Assembly (NCBI RefSeq): GCF_022751215.1
Contig: NZ_JAICDG010000002.1
Location: 620,001 to 684,000 of the forward strand
Origin: Actinomadura terrae
GTDB taxonomy: Bacteria > Actinomycetota > Actinomycetes > Streptosporangiales > Streptosporangiaceae
Direction of reading: 5' to 3'
Length of the DNA stretch: 64,000 nucleotides
Shown: positions 8,927 through 17,228 of the stretch, piece after piece
Layout of the letters: each line of letters begins with the position of its first letter
How positions within the stretch are numbered: position 1 is the first letter of the stretch
Notes under the pieces: generated by a model
Told to the model about the DNA's origin: nothing
The model's database searches: none
The model's input: only the letters and a program-made list of their open reading frames with translations
Program-made: the position numbers and the translations under genes

Positions 8927-9885
8927 CCTGCCTGCAAGAGCGAGGCGAACGCATCGGCGATGGCATCGGCGTCGGGAAGAAAACCCCATTGCCCGTTCGG
9001 ATTGCACTCGATGAAGGTGAGATGTCCGGTCCGCCGGTCGATAGCGAAATCGAAGCAGCCGAAAAGCAGACCGAACCGCTCAAGGTAGGCGTGGAGTTGT
9101 TCGCGCAGACCTTCGGGTGGGTCGAGCGGCGTGTAGGTCAACTGCTCCCAGTCGCCTGCTCGCCAGTCCAGCGGCGCACCCGGCGCCTCGATCATCGAAG
9201 CGAACACGCGGGGGCCGACCACGGTGATCCTTGCGTCGGCGACCTTGTCGATCTCCTGTTGGAACAGATGAGCGGTCACGTTGACGGACTTGTCCAGGTC
9301 GGTGGCGGCGATGCGCTGGGTCCAGATGGCACCGGTGTGACCGTCGGCGGGCGGGACACCGCGCAGACTCTTGTACACCACTGGGCCGTGATCGGCCGCG
9401 AACTCACGGGCGGCGCGAAGGTCGTTGGTGATCAGTGTCGCCGGTATCGTGAAGCCCAGGTCGGCGGCGACCTGTAGCTGCGCTGGCTTGTACTCGGCCC
9501 GCGCGGTCGCCGAGGGCGCGTTCACATGCACGATGGGCAGGTGGAACAGCACGCCTGCCAGCCCATGCTGAGCCTCGCGCCGGGCGAAGTCGCGGACGCG
9601 TCCTTCCAGATGGTCAAACCGCCACGGACTCGGTCGCCGGTGATAGACCGACCGGACCCGGCCGAGATCCAGGACGCGGCAGGGAGCCCGCAACTCCCCG
9701 CCCCACCGGTCCTCGTCCGCGCCGATGCGGGCGGCGAAGACGAGCCCGCCGCCGGTCATGGGGTCGATGTCGGCCGGGTCGACCCGTACGACCGGCACAT
9801 CCCGTTGCCCCAGCTCCGCGATCACCAGGTCGGCGGTCACGTCCTCCAGGCTGGTGAGCACCAGCACGGCAGGTTGCTCTGTCAC
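8923..9885 (-). CDS. tgmB: ATP-grasp ribosomal peptide maturase (graspetide ligase)
   Basis: The start is GTG 9885, five bases after the precursor stop. The 320-residue protein has the pre-ATP-grasp segment (ILTSLEDVTADLVI-like N-terminus), the family signature SVYHRRPSPWRF, the ATP-binding lysine region VVYKSLRG and the metal-binding FIECNPNGQW near the C-terminus. This class forms ester or amide links between Ser/Thr/Lys side chains and Asp/Glu of a precursor peptide. It lies in a three-gene reverse operon: precursor, ligase, methyltransferase. Gene order and motifs match the SAV_5884-type maturase family. Confidence 0.93.
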   Translation of the reverse strand: MTEQPAVLVLTSLEDVTADLVIAELGQRDVPVVRVDPADIDPMTGGGLVFAARIGADEDRWGGELRAPCRVLDLGRVRSVYHRRPSPWRFDHLEGRVRDFARREAQHGLAGVLFHLPIVHVNAPSATARAEYKPAQLQVAADLGFTIPATLITNDLRAAREFAADHGPVVYKSLRGVPPADGHTGAIWTQRIAATDLDKSVNVTAHLFQQEIDKVADARITVVGPRVFASMIEAPGAPLDWRAGDWEQLTYTPLDPPEGLREQLHAYLERFGLLFGCFDFAIDRRTGHLTFIECNPNGQWGFLPDADAIADAFASLLQAG

Positions 9886-9890
9886 CGAAG

Positions 9891-10172
9891 CTAGTCCGAG
9901 GCGTAGTCGGTGGTGTTGTCGTCTTGAACCTGTTCCTGTGGTCCGTTCCCATCGCCGCCACCGGACTTGGACGCAGTCCCGAAGGTCTTGCTGGTGCCAT
10001 GCTTGCCCATCCCCACGATCTGCCCCGCAGCGTCGTAGAACCGCGCGCACTGGGTGGTCGGGTCCAGCTCAACCCGCGAGTAGGGCAGCGGCTCCATCGG
10101 AAGCCGGTCGCTCATCCGTCCCCACCCCCATGGTGCTCCTGCCCCGTCCGGGCAGCCCGCTTCGTTCCTCAT
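9891..10172 (-). CDS. tgmA: ATP-grasp-modified RiPP precursor peptide
   Basis: The start is ATG 10172, with GGAAGGAGATCAGA directly upstream; a later ATG at 10115 (MSDRLPMEPLPYSR) has no comparable site. The 93-residue peptide holds the conserved leader core PLPYSRVELDP, then ARFYDAAGQIVGMGKHGTSK, the recognition region of ATP-grasp targets, and ends in an acidic/hydroxyl-rich tail (QDDNTTDYASD). The tail offers Thr/Ser donors and Asp acceptors for ester rings and Asp residues for aspartimide. The N-terminal about 20 residues precede the conserved block and may be dispensable. Leader and core limits are inferred from family pattern. Confidence 0.9.
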   Translation of the reverse strand: MRNEAGCPDGAGAPWGWGRMSDRLPMEPLPYSRVELDPTTQCARFYDAAGQIVGMGKHGTSKTFGTASKSGGGDGNGPQEQVQDDNTTDYASD

Positions 10173-10357
10173 TCTGATCTCCTTCCGCCGCCGGGGATCT
10201 GGGCCGGGGAGTCGCCTCCCCTCCGTCCTCATCCGATGTCATACGGTGACGCTCTCCGTGAAGGTATGGCTGGACGGTGAGAAGTATGAACTCCCGACCG
10301 TCCTGCCAAGCCTGCTCGCGCATCCCGGCCGTTCCGAGAGGCGACGAGGAGACTCCC
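10173..10357. promoter_or_regulatory. Divergent promoter region between RiPP operon and second methyltransferase
   Basis: These 185 bp separate the oppositely transcribed precursor and methyltransferase genes and must hold both promoters. I see the two ribosome sites (GGAAGGAG for the left gene, GAGGAGACTCCC for the right) but no confident -35/-10 pair and no clear palindrome. Confidence 0.5.
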
Positions 10358-11575
10358 GTGAGTGATGACGTGACCGCCGCCGACCCGCCGGACGCCGTCC
10401 AGCTTCGCCGCGCCCTGGCCGACCAACTGGAGACCACCGGGGATCTGCGGAGCCCGGCGTGGCGGCAGGCAGTGGAACGGGTCCCCCGCGAGGGTTTCCT
10501 GGGCGAGCGAGTTTATGACCGCCACGACACCCCGTCCGGCACCCTCCGGGACCCCCTCACCTCCGCCCGCGTCGGCGAAGCCAGGTGGCTGGAGTTGGCC
10601 TACGAGGACACCACCTGGGTCACCCAGCTCGACCGCACCACCATGAGCGGCCACCCCTCCAGCAACGCGATCCAGGGCGTGCCGACCTCTTCTTCGACGC
10701 TGCCGGGCCTGGTGGTGCGGATGCTGGAGGAACTGGACGTCCAGGACGGGCACCGGCTGCTGGAGATCGGAACCGGCACCGGCTACTCCACCGCGCTGGC
10801 CTGCCACCGGCTCGGCGACGACCGCGTGACCTCCGTCGAGGTAGACCCCGACATCGCCGCCCGCGCCGCCACCGCACTCACGGCCGCAGGTCACCGGCCC
10901 ACCCTGATCATCGGTGACGGACTCGCCGAGCACCCCCCGGACGCCCCCTATGACCGGATCATCGCGGCCTGCTCAGTCCGCACGATCCCCACCGCATGGA
11001 TCACCCAGAGCGCTTCCGGCGCGCGGATCCTGACCACAGTCTCGGGCTGGCTATACGGCTTTGGACTGCTGGCACTTCAAGTGACCGGAAATGGCTACGC
11101 CGAAGGCCGGTTCCTGCCGGACACCGTTTCGTTCATGCCCGCCCGCACACACGCCGCACCGCCCCCGCCCACCAACCTCCCGGCACCCCATGGCGACACC
11201 CGGCCCGCCACCTACCCCGCGAGCATCCTGGATGAGTGGATGGGCCGGTTCCTAGCCCAGCTCGCCGCCCCAAACGCTCAACGCCTCCACCTGCCCGGCG
11301 ACGCTTCCACCCCGTCCAGCGATCTCCTCATCGACCAGACCACCAACTCACACGCCTGGCTCACCAGCGCCGACGCAGGTTGCCTCGTTCAGCAAAACGG
11401 CCCCGTCCACCTATGGGACAAGATCGAGCACGCCTACCACCTGTGGAATCAGGCTGGAAAGCCCACCCAGGACCAGTTCACCGTGCACATCACCCCGCAC
11501 GCCCAGACCGTCCGACTAGACACTCCAGACGGCCGATCAGCCTCATGGCCGCTGCCCCCCGCCCCGGAAACATGA
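10358..11575 (+). CDS. Second PIMT-like methyltransferase, divergent paralogue
   Basis: GTG 10358 follows GAGGAGACTCCC. The 405-residue product parallels the methyltransferase at 7700-8926 over its whole length: DTTWVTQLDRT, GVPTSSSTLPGLVVRML, LLEIGTGTGYSTALACHRLG, YDRIIAACSVRTIPTAWI and a C-terminal RFLAQLAAPNAQRL block. It therefore belongs to the RiPP-type PIMT subfamily. It lies divergent to the precursor and 40 bp before CRISPR array 2. Two methyltransferases for one visible precursor could mean two Asp sites, a lost second precursor, or a backup copy; the sequence does not decide. Confidence 0.85.
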   Translation: MSDDVTAADPPDAVQLRRALADQLETTGDLRSPAWRQAVERVPREGFLGERVYDRHDTPSGTLRDPLTSARVGEARWLELAYEDTTWVTQLDRTTMSGHPSSNAIQGVPTSSSTLPGLVVRMLEELDVQDGHRLLEIGTGTGYSTALACHRLGDDRVTSVEVDPDIAARAATALTAAGHRPTLIIGDGLAEHPPDAPYDRIIAACSVRTIPTAWITQSASGARILTTVSGWLYGFGLLALQVTGNGYAEGRFLPDTVSFMPARTHAAPPPPTNLPAPHGDTRPATYPASILDEWMGRFLAQLAAPNAQRLHLPGDASTPSSDLLIDQTTNSHAWLTSADAGCLVQQNGPVHLWDKIEHAYHLWNQAGKPTQDQFTVHITPHAQTVRLDTPDGRSASWPLPPAPET

Positions 11576-11615
11576 CCCTCCAGAATCAACAGGTCATAGG
11601 TGCCGAGGCGCGGCG

Positions 11616-12235
11616 TCCTACATCCCTCGCAGGGGCGACGAGGACCCGCCCGGCTGGGCCGGGAACGCGGGCCATCTGTTGTTGCGAACCCTCGCAGGGG
11701 CGATGAGGACCCGGTGCGCAGCTCGACGGCGCACATGACACGCACGTTGCGAACCCTCGTAGGGGCGATGAGGGCCTGAAGATCCAGCTACGACGACTGC
11801 GCGAAGAACTGCGTTGCGAACCCTCGTAAGGGCGATGAGGGCGTGGAGCCGGGGGCGAAGTAGGCGCAGTACTGGCACCAGTTGCGAACCCTCGTAGGGG
11901 CGATGAGGGCCCGGCGACGACACCGAGGACTGGCAGGCCAAGTAGTTGCGAACCCTCGCAGGGGCGATGAGGGCCCAGGCAACGGCGGACATGTGGCCGA
12001 ACTTCGCGTGGTTGCGAACCCTCGTAGGGGCGATGAGGGCCCTGACCTGGGGCTGTTCGTGGCGTTCGACAACTCGTTGCGAACCCTCGTAGGGGCGATG
12101 AGGGCACGCGATGCAGCTGGCCCTGGACTACCGCCTCCAGTGTTGCGAACCCTCGTAGGGGCGATGAGGGCACTTCGGGTTCGTGCACGCGGCCGGTTAC
12201 ATGATGTTGCGAACCCTCGTAGGGGCGATGAGGGC
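11616..12235 (-). CRISPR. CRISPR array 2 (10 repeats, 9 spacers)
   Basis: Repeats start at 11616 (5' half decayed), 11681, 11746, 11813, 11881, 11945, 12011, 12076, 12142 and 12206, with 34-38 bp spacers. The plus-strand consensus is GTTGCGAACCCTCGTAGGGG followed by CGATGAGGGC, differing from array 1 mainly at T/C in the loop and G/A near the end. Both repeat types coexist here: the two oldest copies end in GGAC like array 1 and the rest in GGGC. The leader is on the right, so transcription runs leftward, converging with the methyltransferase gene. Confidence 0.95.
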
Positions 12236-12393
12236 CCCACGGTAAAGCCACAGGTCTGTGAAGGGAAGTGCGGCCTGTTGGACGCGTAGTTTTCAGCGAT
12301 CCGCCGGTTGTGTCGTCGGGCCCGGTGTGTCGCTGAAATCGTGGCCTAGGAGCCCGGCCGTTCACAAGTTACAGGCTCCAGGGACGATGAGCC
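12236..12393 (-). promoter_or_regulatory. CRISPR leader 2 with trailing repeat remnant
   Basis: The sequence is near-identical to leader 1 (same opening CCCACGGTAAAGCCACAGG and the tract TCGTCGGGCCCGGTGTGTC). A remnant resembling a decayed repeat (CTCCAGGGACGATGAGCC) closes it at about 12376-12393, the same relative place as in leader 1. Confidence 0.78.
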
Positions 12394-12687
12394 ACCGAGA
12401 TTGACGCCGATGCGAAACGGTTCGCCACTCCACGTGCCCGGACAGTCGCGAAGCAGGGGCGGTGTCGTGGGTGTCGTCCGGGGGTTGTCGCAGGACGATC
12501 TTTCTGGTAACTGTGGCTGCATGGGAACTCTGTGATCGTCGCAGCTGACGCGCACCTTTAGGCGTAGAGCCGCCGCTCCGCCGCGCGTCGCCGTGCTTTA
12601 GCCGGGCCGTCCGGGTCTCCCTTGACCTTGCTTGCCTCGGCGCGCGGTTGCGACCTTCCCTGTTGCAGCGATTCTTCGGAGGCGCTC
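12394..12687. other. Intergenic region upstream of ABC-F gene
   Basis: I see no gene here. The segment should hold the ABC-F promoter and possibly a leader; a GC-rich stretch at 12560-12610 could fold, but I cannot show an attenuator or an uORF with confidence. Confidence 0.4.
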
Positions 12688-14313
12688 TTGCGCACCGCCC
12701 AATTCGTCCTGTCCGACATCACCCTGCGTTTCGACGATCACGTCGTCCTCGACCGCGTCTCCCTCACGATCAAGCCTGGCGAGCGGGTCGGCGTGATCGG
12801 TGAGAACGGCGCGGGGAAGACGACCCTGCTCAGGCTCATCGCGGGCCGCGAACGTCCCGGCAATGGCACCGCGCGGATCACGGCGCCCGGCGGCGTCGGG
12901 TACCTGCCCCAGACGATCGAAGCGTCGTCCTCGGCGACGGTCCAGGCCGCCATCGACCTGGCGCTGGCCGACCTGCGTGACCTGGAGGCCCGGATGCGCC
13001 GGGCCGAGGCGGCGCTCGGCACGGCCACCCCCGATCAGGTCGCCCAGTACGGCGACCTGGTGGCGGAGTTCGAGGCCCGGGGCGGCTACGAGGCCGACAC
13101 CCGCGTCGAGATCGCGGCTCGCGCCCTCGGCGTCCCGGGCCTGGACCGCGCCCGTCCGCTCGGCACCCTGTCCGGCGGCGAGCGCTCGCGGCTGATGTTG
13201 GCCGCGACCCTCGCCGCGTCCCCGGAACTGCTTTTGCTGGACGAGCCCACCAACGACCTCGACGACGCCGCCGTCCACTGGCTGGAGGACCACCTGCGTC
13301 ATCACCGCGGAACCGTGGTCGCCGTGACGCACGACCGCACGTTCCTCGACCGGGTGACGTCGACCATCCTTGAGGTGGACGAGCGGACCGTCCGCCGGTA
13401 CGGCGACGGCTACACCGGCTACCTGGCCGCCAAGGCCGCGGACCGGAGGCGACGGCGGCACGAGTACGAGGCCTGGCGGGACGAGAAGCGCAGGCAGGAC
13501 AAACTGGCCGACACGAACATCGACCGCCTCTCCGCCATCCCCCGCAAGGCTCCGGCCGCCTTCAGCGGCGCGGGCGCCTTCCGGGCCAGGTCCCGTGCGC
13601 ACGGCGCGATGAGCCGGATCAGGAACGCTCGGCAGCGCGTTCGGGAACTGGCCGAGAACCCGCTCACGCCCCCGCCGGACCCGCTGCGGTTCGACACGAC
13701 CCCGGCGGGCGGAACCGTCGCGCCCGGCCCGGCGGCCGAACTGGCCGGCGTCGACGTTCCCGACCGGCTCCACGTCGAGTCGCTGCGCATCGAGCGAGGT
13801 GAACGCGTACTGGTCACCGGTCCGAACGGCGCGGGCAAGACAACGCTGATGCGGGTCCTCGCGGGCGACCTGACGCCTTCCGCCGGACGTGTCCAGCGCT
13901 GCGCGGACGTCGGCTACCTGCGTCAGGAGGAATCGGAGGCCGTCGGCGGCACGCTCCTGCGGGCTTTTGCCGCAGGCCGTCCGGGCGAGACGGAGGAGCA
14001 TGCCGCCGAACTGCTCTCCCTGGGGCTCTTCCGCCCGGCCGACCTGACCAGGCCCGTCCGCCATCTATCGGCAGGTCAGCGCCGCAGACTGGAGCTCGCC
14101 CGCCTGATCACCGGATCGGCGGGCCTGATCCTGCTGGACGAGCCCACCAATCACCTCTCACCCCTGCTGGTAGACGAACTGGAGGAGGCCTTGGCGGACT
14201 ACACCGGCGCCCTGGTCATCGTCACGCACGACCGCCGCATGCGGGCGGCGTTCGGCGGACGCCGCCTGGAACTCGACCGAGGAACTCTGCACGAACGGGA
14301 AAAGGCCGCCTGA
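12688..14313 (+). CDS. ABC-F family ATPase (ribosome-associated, possible antibiotic resistance)
   Basis: I prefer TTG 12688 (LRTAQFVLSDITLRF) because GGAGG lies 7-8 bases upstream; the open frame begins at 12622. The 541-residue protein has two ATP-binding domains and no membrane spans. Domain 1 has Walker A GENGAGKTT and signature LSGGERSR, with LLLLDEPTND as Walker B; domain 2 has GPNGAGKTT, LSAGQRRR and LILLDEPTNH. The charged linker at about 240-310 (RRRRHEYEAWRDEKRRQ) is the P-site tRNA interaction region. ABC-F proteins release stalled ribosomes or displace ribosome-targeting drugs; which applies here is not visible. Confidence 0.9.
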   Translation: MRTAQFVLSDITLRFDDHVVLDRVSLTIKPGERVGVIGENGAGKTTLLRLIAGRERPGNGTARITAPGGVGYLPQTIEASSSATVQAAIDLALADLRDLEARMRRAEAALGTATPDQVAQYGDLVAEFEARGGYEADTRVEIAARALGVPGLDRARPLGTLSGGERSRLMLAATLAASPELLLLDEPTNDLDDAAVHWLEDHLRHHRGTVVAVTHDRTFLDRVTSTILEVDERTVRRYGDGYTGYLAAKAADRRRRRHEYEAWRDEKRRQDKLADTNIDRLSAIPRKAPAAFSGAGAFRARSRAHGAMSRIRNARQRVRELAENPLTPPPDPLRFDTTPAGGTVAPGPAAELAGVDVPDRLHVESLRIERGERVLVTGPNGAGKTTLMRVLAGDLTPSAGRVQRCADVGYLRQEESEAVGGTLLRAFAAGRPGETEEHAAELLSLGLFRPADLTRPVRHLSAGQRRRLELARLITGSAGLILLDEPTNHLSPLLVDELEEALADYTGALVIVTHDRRMRAAFGGRRLELDRGTLHEREKAA

Positions 14314-14939
14314 ATCCGGGAGGATCTTCGGTCAGGAGGTCGAGGGAAGATGGGGCGATGGGTCGGCGGAGTTGGTGAGGATCTCGGGCACCTCTTCTCC
14401 GCCACCACCCGGCCGGGGAGCTTCGCGAGCCGCGCGCGGTCGGACGTCCGTCAGCACCTCGATCCGGCGGCGGGTCTTGCTCTAGAACTCGTCTGCCACG
14501 CGGGCACCCCGGCTGGTCAGGGCGATCCCCACCCGCCCGGCCGTCTCCTGATCCAGTTTCGGAGTCCGCAGATCAAGGCCCTGGACGAGGCGTGCGGGAC
14601 CGTGACGTCGACGACGACGGCCAGGCACTCGAGGTGCTCCATGAGCTGCCTGGCCCCGACCTGCGGTGGTGGGGACGGCGCCCCCGTGTCTCACCGCAGC
14701 CCTCGGGCGATCGCTTCGCTTGACCGTGTCGCGGACGTGAACCAGTGCCCATAAAGGTTGCGGGGCCGTCCGACGCCCACGAGGACGCGCCCCGCCCGTC
14801 ACCACACCGGCGAGCCCCGAGTGCTGCTCAGCCTTCGTTAATCCAACACGGCAGTTCGCTGCGCAGGGGAGCGGCGCGTCCGCCAAGATTTCGCTGAGCT
14901 GCAAGACGGCTTACTGAGAACGAGCTGCACCCAATGAAA
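14314..14939. other. Region without a confident gene
   Basis: Open frames exist on both strands but none has a credible start, codon pattern and family resemblance together. A reverse frame ending DQETAGRVGIALTSRGARV and a forward piece reading GQALEVLHELPGPDLRWW look protein-like over short runs, suggesting decayed genes. Confidence 0.4.
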
Positions 14940-15476
14940 TCACCGGTGGGTGAGATCACTCATGCCCGACTGTTGGAAGGGTGGGCTTATGACGATGGGG
15001 GCGGCGGCCGGGCCGTCCGGCCAGAGCCATAGGGCGCCTGCGGTGGTGCGGTCGTTCAGGTAAGCGATGGTCGGATCTTTTCGGGGGCTGAACCGGTGTG
15101 CCGCAAGCCGGGCGACAGCCTCCTCCAACGGGATCCAGGCGGCCTCCAGCACCAGCCCGTCGGGGTCGGCGACGTCGATCCTGCCTTCGGGCTGTCCGGT
15201 GGCGAACGCGAAAACCGTCCACTCACCGTCCCAGCCGGGCTCACCGGTGACGGTGTACTGGGCGATGAAGGCGAGGGCGGCGGGGCCGGCCACCGTCAGT
15301 CCGGTCTCCTCGCGTACCTCCCGAACAAGTGCCCGATGTACGAGCTCACCGGGCTCGGCCATGCCTCCCGGCAGGACCCACTGCGGGGGTTCGCCAGGAT
15401 GCTGCTCACGGACCATGAGCACTTGGCCGTCCTGTTCGACGATCGCGGAAACGATGATCCCTGAGGTCATCGGCAT
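14940..15476 (-). CDS. Nudix hydrolase
   Basis: The chosen start is ATG 15476 (MPMTSGIIVSAIVEQDG); a second ATG lies two codons later. The 178-residue protein has the complete Nudix box: G-5-E-7-REVREETGL within GGMAEPGELVHRALVREV. Nudix enzymes cleave nucleoside diphosphates linked to a second group; the substrate is not predictable. The ribosome site GGAGAG lies inside a decayed CRISPR repeat that ends one base before the start codon, so the 5' leader of this gene appears built from repeat DNA. Confidence 0.88.
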   Translation of the reverse strand: MPMTSGIIVSAIVEQDGQVLMVREQHPGEPPQWVLPGGMAEPGELVHRALVREVREETGLTVAGPAALAFIAQYTVTGEPGWDGEWTVFAFATGQPEGRIDVADPDGLVLEAAWIPLEEAVARLAAHRFSPRKDPTIAYLNDRTTAGALWLWPDGPAAAPIVISPPFQQSGMSDLTHR

Positions 15477-15477
15477 G

Positions 15478-15571
15478 GTTGCAAACTCTCCAGGGGCAAT
15501 GAGCGACGCCGGGTGGCGAGCACCGCGCCGAGGTCGCGAGTGTTGCGAACCCTCCGAGGGGCGATCAGGAC
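15478..15571 (-). CRISPR. Two-repeat CRISPR relic (one spacer)
   Basis: Repeats at 15478-15507 (GTTGCAAACTCTCCAGGGGC...) and 15542-15571 (GTTGCGAACCCTCCGAGGGG...) flank a 34-bp spacer, the same 64-bp period as the main arrays. Both carry changes; the CTCCGAGGGG variant also occurs in one repeat of array 1 (7331). No leader is adjacent, so it is probably an inactive remnant. Confidence 0.8.
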
Positions 15572-15631
15572 CCGTGGTACCTCGCCTTGCGATGCCCGTG
15601 GCAGGGACGCCGAATGCTTGTGCGGTCGGGT

Positions 15632-15814
15632 TCAGGCAGGTGCGGTGACCTCTGCCTGGCAGGCGAGGCACATGAGTGTGTGCTCCACCACGTGGCCCTG
15701 CTCGAACCGTTGACCCAACTCGACGGCGTACTCGTCGCACTCGGGGCACGTCCAAGGGCCGGACTCGCCCTGCTTCGCCGAACGAATGACGTGATTCCAC
15801 TCATCGTCGCGCAT
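15632..15814 (-). CDS. Small zinc-ribbon protein
   Basis: This 60-residue protein carries two Cys pairs, WTCPECDEY and LMCLACQAE, spaced as in a zinc ribbon. The start ATG 15814 has only a weak upstream AGG. It ends 60 bp from the CRISPR relic. The function is unknown; small zinc ribbons of this kind are frequent in actinomycete genomes. Confidence 0.6.
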   Translation of the reverse strand: MRDDEWNHVIRSAKQGESGPWTCPECDEYAVELGQRFEQGHVVEHTLMCLACQAEVTAPA

Positions 15815-16313
15815 TGCGGGAGCCTACCGCTCTCCGGGGCGTCGGCTCAGGGTGAGATGCCGGCTCCCATGAGCGGCGGCCTTGTGCACGTCGATCTGGT
15901 GGAGGTCCCCGCGAGGATAGGACGGTTCCGGTGGAGTTGTCCGGGTCCGCCGAAGTCGCCGCGCACCCGACGACCTCCTCACGGTGTCGGAGCTGTTACG
16001 GCTCTGCCGCGACCAGTCAGACATCCACGCCGTGCGGCGACTGGTGCCCTGCTCACGGTGTCGCCTTAGCCGTCCTGACCGGACCGCTGGCGAACTCCCA
16101 CGCCTGGCCGCCGACGCCGGCCGCCACCATCACCGCCCTGCTCAGCCGCCGTCCAGTTCCAGCGCGACTTGCAGGATGAACTCACCATTTTCGGGACGCA
16201 TCCCCCGCGAGAGCTACCGGAGCTGTCCATGTGCGGGTGATTTGCGGACGGCGCCGAATTTCTAGCGTGGTTGCAGGTCGCACAGCCTGTGCGACCGCTA
16301 CAGGGAGGCCACG
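15815..16313. other. Region without a confident gene; possible decayed HTH gene
   Basis: Near 15975-16025 a forward frame reads DDLLTVSELLRLCRDQSD, similar to the opening of excisionase-type helix-turn-helix proteins, but it runs into unlikely sequence and overlaps other frames. The last 100 bp must hold the promoter for the CPBP gene, whose ribosome site is ACAGGGAGGCC. Confidence 0.35.
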
Positions 16314-17213
16314 ATGAGTACAACGTCCACCGCACGGCAGGCCGGAGGCCCCGGCCCGGACACGAGCCCCGATGGTCACGACGCTCGCGGCGGCCGTCTC
16401 CACCGGATCTTCCGCTCTCCGCTCGGCTGGATGCTGACGGGAATGGTCGGCGTCGGCTTGGTCTCGGGCCTGACCGCCACGGGGCCCGGTCCGGTTCCGG
16501 CGCTGGGCGCGGTGGCCGCGGTGGTCGTGTACTCGCTGGTCATACGCCGTGTCGCGGGATATTCGACGCCGGAGATCGCCCGGCGGGGAGCCGGCCGGGA
16601 GGCGCTGCTGGGCGGCGCGATCGGCCTGGGCTTCGTTCTGGTGTCCGTCTCGCTGATCACGGCGTTCGGGGGCTACTCGTTCTCCTGGGCGGGCGATGGC
16701 TTCATGGCGGTCGTCTGGTCCGCGGTCATGGTGCAGATCGGCGCCGCGGTCACCGAGGAGCTGATGTTCCGCGGTCTCGCGCTCCAGGCCCTGGAGCAGC
16801 TGTGGGGCAGCCGGGCCGCCATCGTGATCACCGGACTGTTCTTCGGCATCGTCCATCTCGGCGCTCCGGGAGCCAATGCGTGGAGTGCGCTGTCAATCGC
16901 CCTGGAGGCAGGCGTGATGCTCGGCGCCGCGTTCCTGTGGCGGCGTAACATCTGGTTCGTCGCGGGTCTGCACTTCGCCTGGAACACCACCGAGCAGCTG
17001 TTCGGAATCCCGGTCTCCGGGCACACCTCCGAGGGCCTGTTCACCGTCGACGTGCATGGGTCCGCCGTGCTGACCGGCGGTGGCTTCGGTCTGGAGGCGG
17101 CGCTGGTGTCCGTCGTCATCGGTGTGCTGCTCGCCGTCCGGATGTTCGCCCTCGCCCGCCGCGGCGGCCGTCTGCTGCCCCGTCGATCCGCACGACACAC
17201 CCAGGCCGGCTGA
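16314..17213 (+). CDS. CPBP family intramembrane glutamic protease
   Basis: This 299-residue membrane protein has about eight hydrophobic segments after a soluble 35-residue head. The family motifs are present: EELMFRG (catalytic Glu pair and Arg), FFGIVHL, and HFAWN near the C-terminus. Relatives include CAAX-type prenyl proteases and bacteriocin self-immunity proteins. It precedes a two-component pair by 15 bp, so it may be co-transcribed with it and act in the same envelope or peptide response. Confidence 0.88.
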   Translation: MSTTSTARQAGGPGPDTSPDGHDARGGRLHRIFRSPLGWMLTGMVGVGLVSGLTATGPGPVPALGAVAAVVVYSLVIRRVAGYSTPEIARRGAGREALLGGAIGLGFVLVSVSLITAFGGYSFSWAGDGFMAVVWSAVMVQIGAAVTEELMFRGLALQALEQLWGSRAAIVITGLFFGIVHLGAPGANAWSALSIALEAGVMLGAAFLWRRNIWFVAGLHFAWNTTEQLFGIPVSGHTSEGLFTVDVHGSAVLTGGGFGLEAALVSVVIGVLLAVRMFALARRGGRLLPRRSARHTQAG

Positions 17214-17228
17214 CCGGAGGAAACGGTA

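Noticed and set aside
11586..12365. Reverse and forward frames through CRISPR array 2 showing repeated SSPLRGFAT or RTLVGAMR peptides
   Set aside because: These are translations of the CRISPR repeats themselves; the periodic peptide is a by-product of a 65-67 bp unit.
14350..14904. Overlapping frames of 134 and 140 codons after the ABC-F gene
   Set aside because: Neither has a believable start or a family pattern; kept only as a possible decayed region.
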